Shown in pieces: positions 9,524 to 18,716 of a DNA stretch of 64,000 nucleotides. The notes below the pieces were generated by a model that had not been told where the DNA came from, did not search any database, and saw only the letters and a program-made list of their open reading frames with translations. The stretch covers positions 124,001-188,000 of the forward strand of contig NZ_LR027857.1 in assembly GCF_900607235.1 (NCBI RefSeq), read 5' to 3'. Position numbers and translations under genes: made by a program. Source of the DNA: Olivibacter jilunii. Lineage in GTDB: Bacteria; Bacteroidota; Bacteroidia; Sphingobacteriales; Sphingobacteriaceae. The stretch's first letter is position 1. The number at the start of each line of letters is the position of its first letter.

Positions 9524-12500
9524 TTAAAACAGTCGCTCATCGCTTTTATTGAAGATGAGGTTGATAAGCAATAACACATTAGCTTCTCCTCCTAACGCAT
9601 TTTTCACTAATTTTTCATCAATTGCTTCCAGCTTTTCACGCTTTCTTTTTGTGGTCCACAACTGCATCAACCGAGCCGCTTCTGTTTTTCTTCCCAATTT
9701 TACAAGGGCAGCAACCTGTAACAATGAGACGGGATATGACAGCACACCCTTGCTCGCCGCCATCATTTCCAAGATACGTCTACAGGAATCTGGTTTTTGC
9801 ATTTTCCTGTAAACCTCTGCAGCGATCCAATCCGCGATACGTTCGTCTTTCTCCTCTAAGTAAGGTTCACCGGCACCTAAATTAACAGGCCATAACTTAG
9901 CCTCCTGTACCTTTTTCAGTGTTAGATCAAATTTCCTATTATTGAATGCTTCTAATGCCAGTAATAGTTTAGTTTGCTCATATAACTTCCGCCCATCGGT
10001 AGCTCCTTCAAAAGGCAAAATGCGAATTTCTTGCAAGACTTTTTCGGCCTCTTTCAGTCTTTTGTTCAATAAAAGCGCACGTACATAATCTAAACCTATG
10101 ACATAGTTTTCGGGATTTTTTTCATAATAGTTTCGCAACACTTTTTCCGAGGCGATATACTGTCGATCCGCCAGTAAATACTTTGCCATTAATTGTCCAT
10201 AACGCCATTCGTTTTTGTCAATTTCAATTGCTTTTCTTATGTTAACCAAGACATCACTAGACTGCGTGGAGTCGGAAAGCAGCGCCTTTAAAACATAAAA
10301 GGGCGCAAAATCAACCGGCTCATTTACCTCCTGGACTAAACGCCGCGCTACCGAAGGATTATTTCTAAATTGTTGGAGCAAAGCCATCAAATAGAACCCT
10401 TGCCAAGAAGGATGTTCTTTTATTACCCAATCAAATATAGCTGCACTTTCTTCCCTAAAGGGAAAGTTACGCATTAAATCAGCTTGACCTACTTGCTTCA
10501 ACCAGGCCTCACTTTCTGTAGGATTGTTCCTATTCAACCAGGCCAGCCAGTATAATATTTCTGCATTTTTCGGAGCTAACTCCAGCACTTCGCATGCCTC
10601 TTCTTTTAATTGGAGATTAGCATACCATATAGCGAGCTCCAAATAAGTCTCTACGGGCAGTTCATTACGTATTAAAGACACAAAAGCCTCGCGAGTGGTA
10701 TCTGACCTTTCGGCAAAATATTGTTCGAAACGCAAAAAGTGATTGAGGGGATCTAAGTCAGCTAACCGTCGTTTTACCGTATCGCACAATGCCTTTCGTT
10801 GGCATAATCTTGCGCCTATATATTGCAGTTGAAGCGCAAACACATTATCTTGATTGCACTTCAATGCTTTTCCCGCGTATTCCAAGGATTTTGAAAATTC
10901 TTTCCTTCTTATATATAGCGCACTGAGCTGCGTATAAGCTGCATTTTTCCATGCAGGATCAAGCGAGGCCACTTCGAAAGCATCTAGCGCATCGTACACT
11001 TTGTCCAAATGCGCTGCGGCTAAGCCATAATAATAATTGGCTTCTCCATGATAAGTATCCACACTTAATGCCTTCTGTGCGTATATATAGGCGGAGTCAT
11101 ACTCGAGATGGAAAATTTTTAACTTTGCCATTTCAACCAACGCGGGTAACAAGAAGGGTTCACGCATTAAAGATTCCCTAATCTTTGGGAAAGCCTCACG
11201 ATAACTTCTAAAACGCATTAAGTCCCTTCCCTGCAAGTATAATCCATAAGCTGAACTGCTATCCAACGCAACCGGTTTTCTCGATGGTCTGTTGAGTACA
11301 TTTTGCTTTTCCTGCTCCGCCAAATCAAATATTTCTCCTTGCAACTTTACTTTCGCGACAGAGGTTAAAGAGGGAGAGGGGATATCCCGCTCGAGCGTTT
11401 CTCCGGTGTTCAGCTCAACAAAGCAAGAAGTGATCGTTTCATCCGCTTCATTGTATACAATCAAACTATCACGAATTGGACTATTTGCCAGCAGTCGCAG
11501 TCGTATACTATTATTTTTACTACTTATATTCAGCGTAGCTAAAGGACGACTGGTGGACGGTTTTCCTATTCCTTGATAAGGGTACCAGTATTCTAGCCAC
11601 TGGTCAGTCTGATAAGGAGCAAATCCTAATTGTTTAAAAGGTGTAAAGCTACTTTTAAACATATTTTGATTGAAGAGACGTCCACTTTGAATCTCAACAT
11701 ATTGCCCACTCTTGTCTGTTAATAGCTGCTCCCACATTTTACCCTCCCCCGATTGCGCCCACAGAAAAATTTTCTTTCCTAATTTTTCTTCTCTATTAGC
11801 ATAATGAATCATGCCATAATCGCTATTTTTCCAGTAGGCACTAAAATAATTGCTATGGACGCCTAACACGTGATACGACTTAGAACCCCCGAAATCGTTT
11901 TCTTTGTAAAATGACAGGTCCCTACCGGCTGTATCAATAGGCCAAGGATGACTTTCCCCATCGTGCCCAATATAGTGTGATCCCGGGTAGAGAAACTGTA
12001 GGTCCGTACCCGCCGGTATCCCCAAGTTCATCCACGTGTAATAAGCTTGCTCCAGCGGTGTTGAATTTGTCCAAAAAGATCGCGTGGAGAAATAAGCCTT
12101 GTCCTTTTCCAATTTTATTTCAATAGTCCATCTCGTTCTCGTTAACAAATCCAAGGTGCTGATAAAGCAGCTGACACTACCATCTTTATTCTCCCGCGTA
12201 AGGTAGTCTACGGGGGTAGAGGTGTTGGGTGTATGTCCGATAATTCCGTAATTGGCTTCAATTCCCCCGCTTGTCCAAGGGCCACGCATGGCAATGTCCC
12301 GAAATTTTACAACGCCATTATTATACAGGAAATCCCGCTTGTTCTTTTTATCATAGGCAGTCCAAATTTTTCCTCCTATCTCTGGCATAATCTGTATTTT
12401 CAGAAACTCATTTTCCAGCTCTACCACCTTCCATTCTTTGGATACAGCTTGATCAGTAAAACCGTCAAATCGGAAATATGGATAGATCTTTTCAGAAGGA

Positions 12501-12625
12501 ATAGGGTCAGGGTCCGAAAAAGGGTAGGTTATGTAAATCTTTTTGAGTTCTCTTATGCTTGCTTCTCCTTGTGCTCTTGTTAGCAATGGAAGCAAACCGA
12601 ATAATACGATATAGATACGCTTCAT
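9524..12625 (-). CDS. Secreted DUF5107 / TPR protein (end of locus 2)
   Basis: A 1033-residue protein with a signal peptide (about 1-19, MKRIYIVLFGLLPLLTRAQG). The first half (about 55-360) is a DUF5107 domain, a galactose-mutarotase-like sugar-binding fold, with PEIGGKIWTAYDKKNKRDFLY and GGIEANYGIIGHTPN as recognisable stretches. The second half (about 450-1000) is made of helical TPR-type repeats such as LDAFEVASLDPAWKNAAYTQ. The exact reaction is unknown; the fold suggests recognition or modification of a sugar in the periplasm or at the surface. It begins 22 bases after the glycoside-hydrolase-like gene and closes the locus 2 transcription unit. Confidence 0.9.
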   Translation of the reverse strand: MKRIYIVLFGLLPLLTRAQGEASIRELKKIYITYPFSDPDPIPSEKIYPYFRFDGFTDQAVSKEWKVVELENEFLKIQIMPEIGGKIWTAYDKKNKRDFLYNNGVVKFRDIAMRGPWTSGGIEANYGIIGHTPNTSTPVDYLTRENKDGSVSCFISTLDLLTRTRWTIEIKLEKDKAYFSTRSFWTNSTPLEQAYYTWMNLGIPAGTDLQFLYPGSHYIGHDGESHPWPIDTAGRDLSFYKENDFGGSKSYHVLGVHSNYFSAYWKNSDYGMIHYANREEKLGKKIFLWAQSGEGKMWEQLLTDKSGQYVEIQSGRLFNQNMFKSSFTPFKQLGFAPYQTDQWLEYWYPYQGIGKPSTSRPLATLNISSKNNSIRLRLLANSPIRDSLIVYNEADETITSCFVELNTGETLERDIPSPSLTSVAKVKLQGEIFDLAEQEKQNVLNRPSRKPVALDSSSAYGLYLQGRDLMRFRSYREAFPKIRESLMREPFLLPALVEMAKLKIFHLEYDSAYIYAQKALSVDTYHGEANYYYGLAAAHLDKVYDALDAFEVASLDPAWKNAAYTQLSALYIRRKEFSKSLEYAGKALKCNQDNVFALQLQYIGARLCQRKALCDTVKRRLADLDPLNHFLRFEQYFAERSDTTREAFVSLIRNELPVETYLELAIWYANLQLKEEACEVLELAPKNAEILYWLAWLNRNNPTESEAWLKQVGQADLMRNFPFREESAAIFDWVIKEHPSWQGFYLMALLQQFRNNPSVARRLVQEVNEPVDFAPFYVLKALLSDSTQSSDVLVNIRKAIEIDKNEWRYGQLMAKYLLADRQYIASEKVLRNYYEKNPENYVIGLDYVRALLLNKRLKEAEKVLQEIRILPFEGATDGRKLYEQTKLLLALEAFNNRKFDLTLKKVQEAKLWPVNLGAGEPYLEEKDERIADWIAAEVYRKMQKPDSCRRILEMMAASKGVLSYPVSLLQVAALVKLGRKTEAARLMQLWTTKRKREKLEAIDEKLVKNALGGEANVLLLINLIFNKSDERLF

Positions 12626-12647
12626 GAGTTCGTCAATAATAGATTCA

Positions 12648-15635
12648 TTATTCGATGATCAACAGCCAACCTTGATTCTGATTGACCGGGATTTTGTCGC
12701 CTATCTTGAAAATTCGCATCGCTTGAAAACCATCAATCTGAGGTGCCCGAATTAGTGCCTTGGCAGGATCAATTCCTAAACTTTCCCAATTAATCACCAA
12801 GTCAACCAGAACGTTTTTATTTTCCCAACTGGCTAAGGCAATCATTGCCTTTTTCTCCTTTTTGTAAACGGTAGCTAAAACTTGCGGACTACTCGTTTTT
12901 ACCGGATTAGTTTCAACCCAGTAACCAATCATTCGAGACCCCTTAATTCCAAAATCATCCCAAGCTTTCCAAAGTGCCTGCGGGCCACTTTTTTGATAGG
13001 GTAACCGATTAGTCATGCCATAAATCATACCGCGCCAGGGATTGCCCCCATCTTGCAACATCTCCCCCATTAACCCGAAAGGAATGCCACTCACTTCTGT
13101 TAGAAAAAAATCCGGCTTGTTATTTTCATAATCAAAATACTCGCCGAACCAAAGCCTATTGATATAGGGAAAATGTTCAAGATAGAGATTCGCACTATTG
13201 TTAAAGCCATCACGCTCGTTATACTGATTCGCTGAATGCAGATCAATTAAACCGGGATGGCCATTTTTAGTCATAACCCGCTTAATGCGCTTCATGGTTA
13301 CGCGATCGAAAGCCACATCATCCAAGTAAATACCATCTATACCGATCCGATCAACCAACCAATTCATCCCCTCCACATAATAGTTATGCCAACGATTCAT
13401 ACCACTATTAATAATAGCCGCATCTTTATACAAAGGTACAAACCAAGCCGCAATATAATCGTCATGTAAATGCTCTTGTAGCCAGGAGTAGCCTTTCCCC
13501 GGGCCAGGAGAAAACACTTCGTGTCCCAAACTACGGAAGGGGTAGAGCTCATACATCCGATTGGACACTTCTCGCACCGTATTGTAAATTTTCACTTTAA
13601 GTCCTACGCGATGAGCCGAATCAATATAAGCCTTCATTGCTTTCGTGGCAATAAAGGGATAGTTAATGTAGGGGTTCAAGGCATTGCCATGATGAATATT
13701 GATCACATTCGCCCCACTTTGCTTCACCGTATCAACCGGTTTATAAGCATGGAAATAACGTTCATTCCATTGCGCCTCCGTATTGAGTGGATGAAAAGGT
13801 GTAAGTAATAAGGTAAAATTATAGTAAAGCGTATCGCCGGCACGCATAGTTCGCTCTCCGCTATAGTTATTCACTAACACGGAAGCTCCCTTCATACTTA
13901 TATCAATACCTCCCTTGTCGTTATTACCCCACGACTTTGGGAGTAATAGAGGCTTTTGCAAATAAAAATTTGTATTCAGCGGCCTTGTATAGTTCTCATC
14001 CCGTAGCGAAAACTGCATCCCCGCGTTTACATTACCAATCCAGGCGCCATCTTGGTTCTTTTTAGCGACATCCCACTTCCAAACAACCTGTTCCGGTCTA
14101 TATCCGCCTTTCATCCCAAGTCCCATCATATAGGAAGCCATTTCCGGTTTATAAGGTATGTGCATTGCAATGTCCTGCAAGGTTATATTTTTCCTTGCAA
14201 TAAGCCCGACTGTATAACTGACAAAACCATCAAACTCTAAGGAACCTTGTACCTCCATTCGCAGTTCGTTCGAAACGTGATGGCTTTCCCAGCTTACAAT
14301 TCCAGCCTGCTTTTCTTTAAAAGAAAGTCCCTGAGTCTTGAATGCTATATCTTTGCCGTCTACCTTACGTTTCACATGAAAATGAATGGGCTCGGTTAAC
14401 AAGCTTGTCGAGGTTTTACCGACACTCGTCATCTCCGGTGTAAAATAGCTTATCAATTGTTTCGGGAACCCGGTTCGATCGAGAATAAGCTTCCTTCCTA
14501 AAAGGGAGATAGCAGTGTCACCCGATACCACAAGGGGGATATAGGGCTTTATCACCGTGTTTTCCTGTGCTAAAGTGGAGTTCAGCCAAGGCAGTCGTGT
14601 CATTTTCCAGGGTTCATCTATCCCTTTGTTACGAGCCACGGTCGGCCCAACCTTAAGGCTGAGGGCTACCCTTTTCTCCGGTGCGTTGGCAGGACGAACG
14701 TATACAAAGCCTTGATAAGTCCCGGGTTTAATATCTTCAGGAATGTGAACCCCACACCAGAGCGCCTGAACTTTTGACAAGGGAACGTTAACTGTAGCAG
14801 AGAAGGGCTTCCCTTTATAACTCGTTCCTTCTGTATTGATGCAATCAAATGCTTCTGCCGGCAATGTTGTTCCCATTTCGCTTTCTAAGGATGAAAACCG
14901 GACCGTTACGTTTTTCAAATCGGTTTTTGCCGACCATATACCTAGCTGAAAAGCGTAATAGCATCCTCGCTCCGTTTCGCCCTTTAGAGCCGCCACCAGG
15001 TTCGTCTCCATCCACTTCTTCGGCACATGTGATCGCATCTTAATCGGATGCGTGTACAGTTCGGGAAAGATAAAATAGTTTTCATTTGTGTACTTTTTCA
15101 AGTAAGCTTGGATTTCCGCTTTCGTAGCGATGAGTTCCATGGGATCGTTCCGATTAAATTCATCTACTGATTCGAATCGAAGAAATTTCGCTTCATTATT
15201 GGTTTTGATCTTTGCCCATGCCTGATCGTCAGGAGGCTGGCTGAGATATATCGCGTCGGGATAATATCGGCTTCTACCACCTAGCTGATAAGGTAAATAA
15301 TAGACATAGTAAATCCCCGAACCTGATGTCGCTTCAAAAGCAAAGTCGCCTCCCTCCTCAGACATCGGGCCATAAACTATAGGTTTCACCAGTTGGTTGT
15401 TTGTGCTATCAACGATTATCAGGCCTTGATTTGCCTTCACCTGTCGGTTTCTCCATGCTATGGAGGCTTTCACGAGTTTATCCCCTCCGTCAACCCGCAG
15501 TACCGCTCGTTGATTACCCAATGAATCAGCGTTCCATTTAGCTTTCTCCGGTGGATAGGGATGCTGGCCCCAAGCTATTAAACCGCGGATTAATAAGCAA
15601 ACAGTAATTGTCAGTCGCATTGTTTTAGTATCCAT
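12648..15635 (-). CDS. Large secreted glycoside-hydrolase-like protein (DUF6067/GH123-like)
   Basis: A 995-residue exported protein. I start it at ATG 15635, just after the upstream stop, because a signal peptide then follows at once (MRLTITVCLLIRGLIAWGQ region) and the longer reading would run back into the arylsulfotransferase gene. The middle has beta-sandwich-like segments (KVGPTVARNKGIDEPWKMTRLPWLNS) and the C-terminal third resembles a TIM-barrel glycosidase: LKVKIYNTVREVSNRMYE, then DRIGIDGIYLDDVAFDR with the paired Asp residues expected at an active site, and HSANQYNERDGFNNSANLY. It matches uncharacterised DUF6067/GH123-like proteins as far as I can recall. Its place in a SusC/D locus supports glycan or glycoside cleavage; bond and substrate are unknown. 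Confidence 0.82.
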   Translation of the reverse strand: MDTKTMRLTITVCLLIRGLIAWGQHPYPPEKAKWNADSLGNQRAVLRVDGGDKLVKASIAWRNRQVKANQGLIIVDSTNNQLVKPIVYGPMSEEGGDFAFEATSGSGIYYVYYLPYQLGGRSRYYPDAIYLSQPPDDQAWAKIKTNNEAKFLRFESVDEFNRNDPMELIATKAEIQAYLKKYTNENYFIFPELYTHPIKMRSHVPKKWMETNLVAALKGETERGCYYAFQLGIWSAKTDLKNVTVRFSSLESEMGTTLPAEAFDCINTEGTSYKGKPFSATVNVPLSKVQALWCGVHIPEDIKPGTYQGFVYVRPANAPEKRVALSLKVGPTVARNKGIDEPWKMTRLPWLNSTLAQENTVIKPYIPLVVSGDTAISLLGRKLILDRTGFPKQLISYFTPEMTSVGKTSTSLLTEPIHFHVKRKVDGKDIAFKTQGLSFKEKQAGIVSWESHHVSNELRMEVQGSLEFDGFVSYTVGLIARKNITLQDIAMHIPYKPEMASYMMGLGMKGGYRPEQVVWKWDVAKKNQDGAWIGNVNAGMQFSLRDENYTRPLNTNFYLQKPLLLPKSWGNNDKGGIDISMKGASVLVNNYSGERTMRAGDTLYYNFTLLLTPFHPLNTEAQWNERYFHAYKPVDTVKQSGANVINIHHGNALNPYINYPFIATKAMKAYIDSAHRVGLKVKIYNTVREVSNRMYELYPFRSLGHEVFSPGPGKGYSWLQEHLHDDYIAAWFVPLYKDAAIINSGMNRWHNYYVEGMNWLVDRIGIDGIYLDDVAFDRVTMKRIKRVMTKNGHPGLIDLHSANQYNERDGFNNSANLYLEHFPYINRLWFGEYFDYENNKPDFFLTEVSGIPFGLMGEMLQDGGNPWRGMIYGMTNRLPYQKSGPQALWKAWDDFGIKGSRMIGYWVETNPVKTSSPQVLATVYKKEKKAMIALASWENKNVLVDLVINWESLGIDPAKALIRAPQIDGFQAMRIFKIGDKIPVNQNQGWLLIIE

Positions 15636-15646
15636 TTTAGGCTTTT

Positions 15647-17140
15647 TTAATCCGGCTTCATTTTTACATAATCCTGCCAAAATTTGGCCGGCACATACTC
15701 CGCGCGATAAGGTATAAAATAGGTATTCAACTCCCATAGCACTTTCCCTTGTTTATCGGATATTAAAACGCTCCCTGTCTTTGAACTGGTTTGCAGCACG
15801 TTCCCGTTAGGCAGTAAATAAGCACTTCCCATTCTTGCTGTGTATTGTTTGCCAGGCAGCGGAACATCCAATTTTTTTGATGCTGTTTTCCTTTTCTCAT
15901 CCAGGGAAAAAGATAAAGCTCTGGATTTCTTATTTGCGGTAGAAGAGTCCCGAGGAGAAAAATCGCCGTTATCGAAGAGCATTAAATCACCGTCTTTATT
16001 GATATGCGGCGCGTGTTGAAAATAGAAAAAGTCGGAAGCATCTAATTGAAAGTCCCCGCCCTGTCCCAATCGCCACATGGTTTTTCCTGTTTGAGCGTTG
16101 ATTTTCCATACTTGATTCTCGATAGGAGACGACACCAGGTAATTGCTGTCTTTGTCGAAAGAGATGGTATTAATATGAAATCGATCATGTTTTAAGCTGT
16201 CTAACCGTCTATCTTTTGCCAAATCCCAATGATCCCATGTCGACCATTTTTTTAATACCTTCCCGGTCGTATCCATTACGACGATACCATCACCCCATAA
16301 GGTATCGATAGATTTTCCCGTCTGTTTTTCCGGCAAGATATAATCCCGAACAACCGCCACAATGTGATTGGCCTTATCCATACGTAAATCGTGGTGCACA
16401 ATTAATCCAAGCTTATCTACATTCAATCGCCAACGCACCCGCCCGGTGAGATCAATTTCAGCGAGCTCCGTTCCGCCCATATAACCCATTTTACCAGTCC
16501 GTAAGCTGTATCCCATACCACTTTTTACAAAAGCTTTGTTAGGTTCCGGCTTATAGAATTCGTCCTTCCCTACCGGCGCTAAGAGCGCCAATATAGTACC
16601 ACGGGGAGTAAGCGAAGCGATCCGTACCCCCATCTTTTCGTCTTGCCAGTACCACTTGATTGCTCCCTTTCCATCAACCATGGCAATGTATCCCGGAAAC
16701 TCCCGATAGCAAAGCATCGTTAACCCATCGCCCATTGCCCGAGGATCATGGGGATGTTCCTCTTTAATCCAGTCATGCACCATCCAAGGCGATTGCTTTC
16801 GCGTTTTAAAACGCATGACTTTCGATTTTACCGGAATCAACCGATCGAGCACAATACGGTAGTGATAGTCGGTATCGGCATCCAACATCAAGAGATTGAA
16901 GATATGGTCTTTTTTCTCGCCTTTTACGGGGGTATAATAGTGCTCGCCATTCGCGCTCCAATATTCTACATAGGCCGCCGCTGGTCTATTCAATTTTACA
17001 TGAATATCCTCCTTGATGGCAGAGTTATCCGGCGAAGACAACTGAATGTTAACTAGCTGAACATATTGACTATAAAAATAGTAGCAGGCATACAAGACGG
17101 CTATTACAAGGGCTCCGATAACAATTTTGAGTATACGCAT
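15647..17140 (-). CDS. Arylsulfotransferase (ASST)-like beta-propeller protein
   Basis: A 497-residue protein anchored or exported by an N-terminal hydrophobic segment (about 5-24). Residues 30-110 look like a fibronectin-like entry domain, and the rest is a six-bladed propeller with repeated tryptophan/aspartate strands. ASST-family marks are VHHDLRMDKANHIVAVV and QHAPHINKDGDLMLFDNGD, which carry the conserved histidines. Known ASST enzymes move sulfate between phenolic groups without PAPS; here a role in handling sulfated or aryl-linked glycosides is only inferred from the locus. It lies 12 bases behind SusD and 11 before the hydrolase-like gene. Many distant ASST relatives have no proven activity. 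Confidence 0.85.
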   Translation of the reverse strand: MRILKIVIGALVIAVLYACYYFYSQYVQLVNIQLSSPDNSAIKEDIHVKLNRPAAAYVEYWSANGEHYYTPVKGEKKDHIFNLLMLDADTDYHYRIVLDRLIPVKSKVMRFKTRKQSPWMVHDWIKEEHPHDPRAMGDGLTMLCYREFPGYIAMVDGKGAIKWYWQDEKMGVRIASLTPRGTILALLAPVGKDEFYKPEPNKAFVKSGMGYSLRTGKMGYMGGTELAEIDLTGRVRWRLNVDKLGLIVHHDLRMDKANHIVAVVRDYILPEKQTGKSIDTLWGDGIVVMDTTGKVLKKWSTWDHWDLAKDRRLDSLKHDRFHINTISFDKDSNYLVSSPIENQVWKINAQTGKTMWRLGQGGDFQLDASDFFYFQHAPHINKDGDLMLFDNGDFSPRDSSTANKKSRALSFSLDEKRKTASKKLDVPLPGKQYTARMGSAYLLPNGNVLQTSSKTGSVLISDKQGKVLWELNTYFIPYRAEYVPAKFWQDYVKMKPD

Positions 17141-17152
17141 ACTAAAAAAGTG

Positions 17153-18706
17153 CTAGGGTAAACGTTGGGCGTTGGCTGCTGCCATTTCAGGATGCAGGTT
17201 CGCTTCATCTAAGGGATATGGAAAATAGCGAAGCTTTTCGGTAACCTTCGGCGTCATGCCACGGGCTTTTAGATAAGCATTGCATACTTCTTCATATTTA
17301 CCTAATCGCACCAAATCTGCTTTACGCTTGTACTCAAAAACGAGCTCGAAACCACGCTCGTCAACCAGTGCGTTAACAAACTCCTCCTTCGTTGCAGGAG
17401 CTGGAAAATCGGCACTTTCGCCTAAAAGTGGAGCCCCTGCTCTTTTTCTGATTTCATTGATGTAGGGTAGACCCGCTGATGGGCCTGATAATGCATTCTC
17501 GATTTCAGCTTTGCACAAGATTACATCGGCTATACGAAATACCTGGATGGTTCGTCCGTCCAAGTACGAACTGTTCACCATTTCATAAGAGTACTTCTTA
17601 GTCGCTACGTTCTGCAATAATTTTGTGGTATCATTGGGCGCGGTGGTTTGTCCAGGGTTTGGAATCGTATAGTAAAACCCGTGTGTAGTAGACCCGTCTC
17701 TTGCCGCTTTTCCTTCATAATTATAGTAGAAGAACTGCTTTCGTGGGTCGCGGTCATCAAACTTACGCCAGAATTGTAAAGAAACCCCGTAATACTGCCA
17801 ACGGTCAGTCACCTCTTGGTGATCAGTAGGACCGAAATGGTTGGCAATTTCACCACCATTGAGTGATGATTCATGTAAAATACCGAATATCATACCTTTA
17901 TCCATTTTGTTTGATTCGGACCATTCGTTTTTAAAATCGGGATTTAAGGTATAAACGCCCTTATCACGTAGCGCAAGCACTTGATCGATGTATACTTTTG
18001 CCTGCTCATAGTTATGGGCGCGCATATAGTTTTTACCTAAAAGTGTTAGCGCTGCACCTTTAGTTGCGCGTGCTAAGCCTAGCTCACTCGTCCAGCTTTC
18101 CGGGAGCACCTCCGCTGCGAAAAGGCAGTCCGCATGAATTAAAGAATCTACCTGTTCAACGGCAGATAAAGGTGTATTATAACTTTCCGCTGGATTTTTT
18201 GTGGAAGTGATCAAAGGTACCGGCCCCCAAGCATCCGTTAGGTCATTATAGGCCAATGCCCTTAGAAAACGAGCTTGTCCTATCACAAGGTTTTTATTTT
18301 CATCGCTCATCCCTGATACAGCGGTAATATTATCAATCAACAGATTGGCATTCGCTATAACCTGATACATATTTTGCCAGTTATTCTTAAAATAGCGATT
18401 GTTTTCGTCGTAAGAAAAATTGCTCAAATGGGTCGGATTACCAGCCGCAGTAGAGAAACCCATATCGGTTGCGTAATCGGTAATCATCACCAAATAGCCC
18501 GCGTAGTAAAGATAGGCATCACCCGGGTAAGGCCCTAGACTCGCATAAGTACCAGTTAATGCCGCGTTTATATCACTCTCCGAGGAATACGCATTTTCGG
18601 TAGTCAAATCGCTGTATAGCTCAGGTTCCAATTTTGTACAAGCACTAATCGTAGCCCATATTGTTGCGAGGCATAAAAAACGGTGGCTTAATTTTATGAA
18701 GTTCAT
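17153..18706 (-). CDS. SusD/RagB-family outer-membrane lipoprotein (locus 2)
   Basis: A 517-residue substrate-binding lipoprotein. The start at 18706 is chosen because it gives a lipoprotein signal, MNFIKLSHRFLCLATIWATI followed by SAC (Cys about residue 22), and lies 10 bases after the SusC stop; a longer reading overlaps SusC. Family marks are TTENAYSSESDINAALTGTY, ALAYNDLTDAWGPVPLIT and the C-terminal IRKRAGAPLLG plus ERGFELVFEYKRKADLVRLG, which define classical RagB/SusD proteins. It should cap the SusC barrel and bind the ligand that the downstream enzymes act on. Confidence 0.95.
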   Translation of the reverse strand: MNFIKLSHRFLCLATIWATISACTKLEPELYSDLTTENAYSSESDINAALTGTYASLGPYPGDAYLYYAGYLVMITDYATDMGFSTAAGNPTHLSNFSYDENNRYFKNNWQNMYQVIANANLLIDNITAVSGMSDENKNLVIGQARFLRALAYNDLTDAWGPVPLITSTKNPAESYNTPLSAVEQVDSLIHADCLFAAEVLPESWTSELGLARATKGAALTLLGKNYMRAHNYEQAKVYIDQVLALRDKGVYTLNPDFKNEWSESNKMDKGMIFGILHESSLNGGEIANHFGPTDHQEVTDRWQYYGVSLQFWRKFDDRDPRKQFFYYNYEGKAARDGSTTHGFYYTIPNPGQTTAPNDTTKLLQNVATKKYSYEMVNSSYLDGRTIQVFRIADVILCKAEIENALSGPSAGLPYINEIRKRAGAPLLGESADFPAPATKEEFVNALVDERGFELVFEYKRKADLVRLGKYEEVCNAYLKARGMTPKVTEKLRYFPYPLDEANLHPEMAAANAQRLP

Positions 18707-18716
18707 TTTTTTTTCT

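Noticed and set aside
15636-15737. N-terminal extension of the hydrolase-like gene
   Set aside because: It overlaps the arylsulfotransferase 3' end and places 34 residues before the signal peptide.
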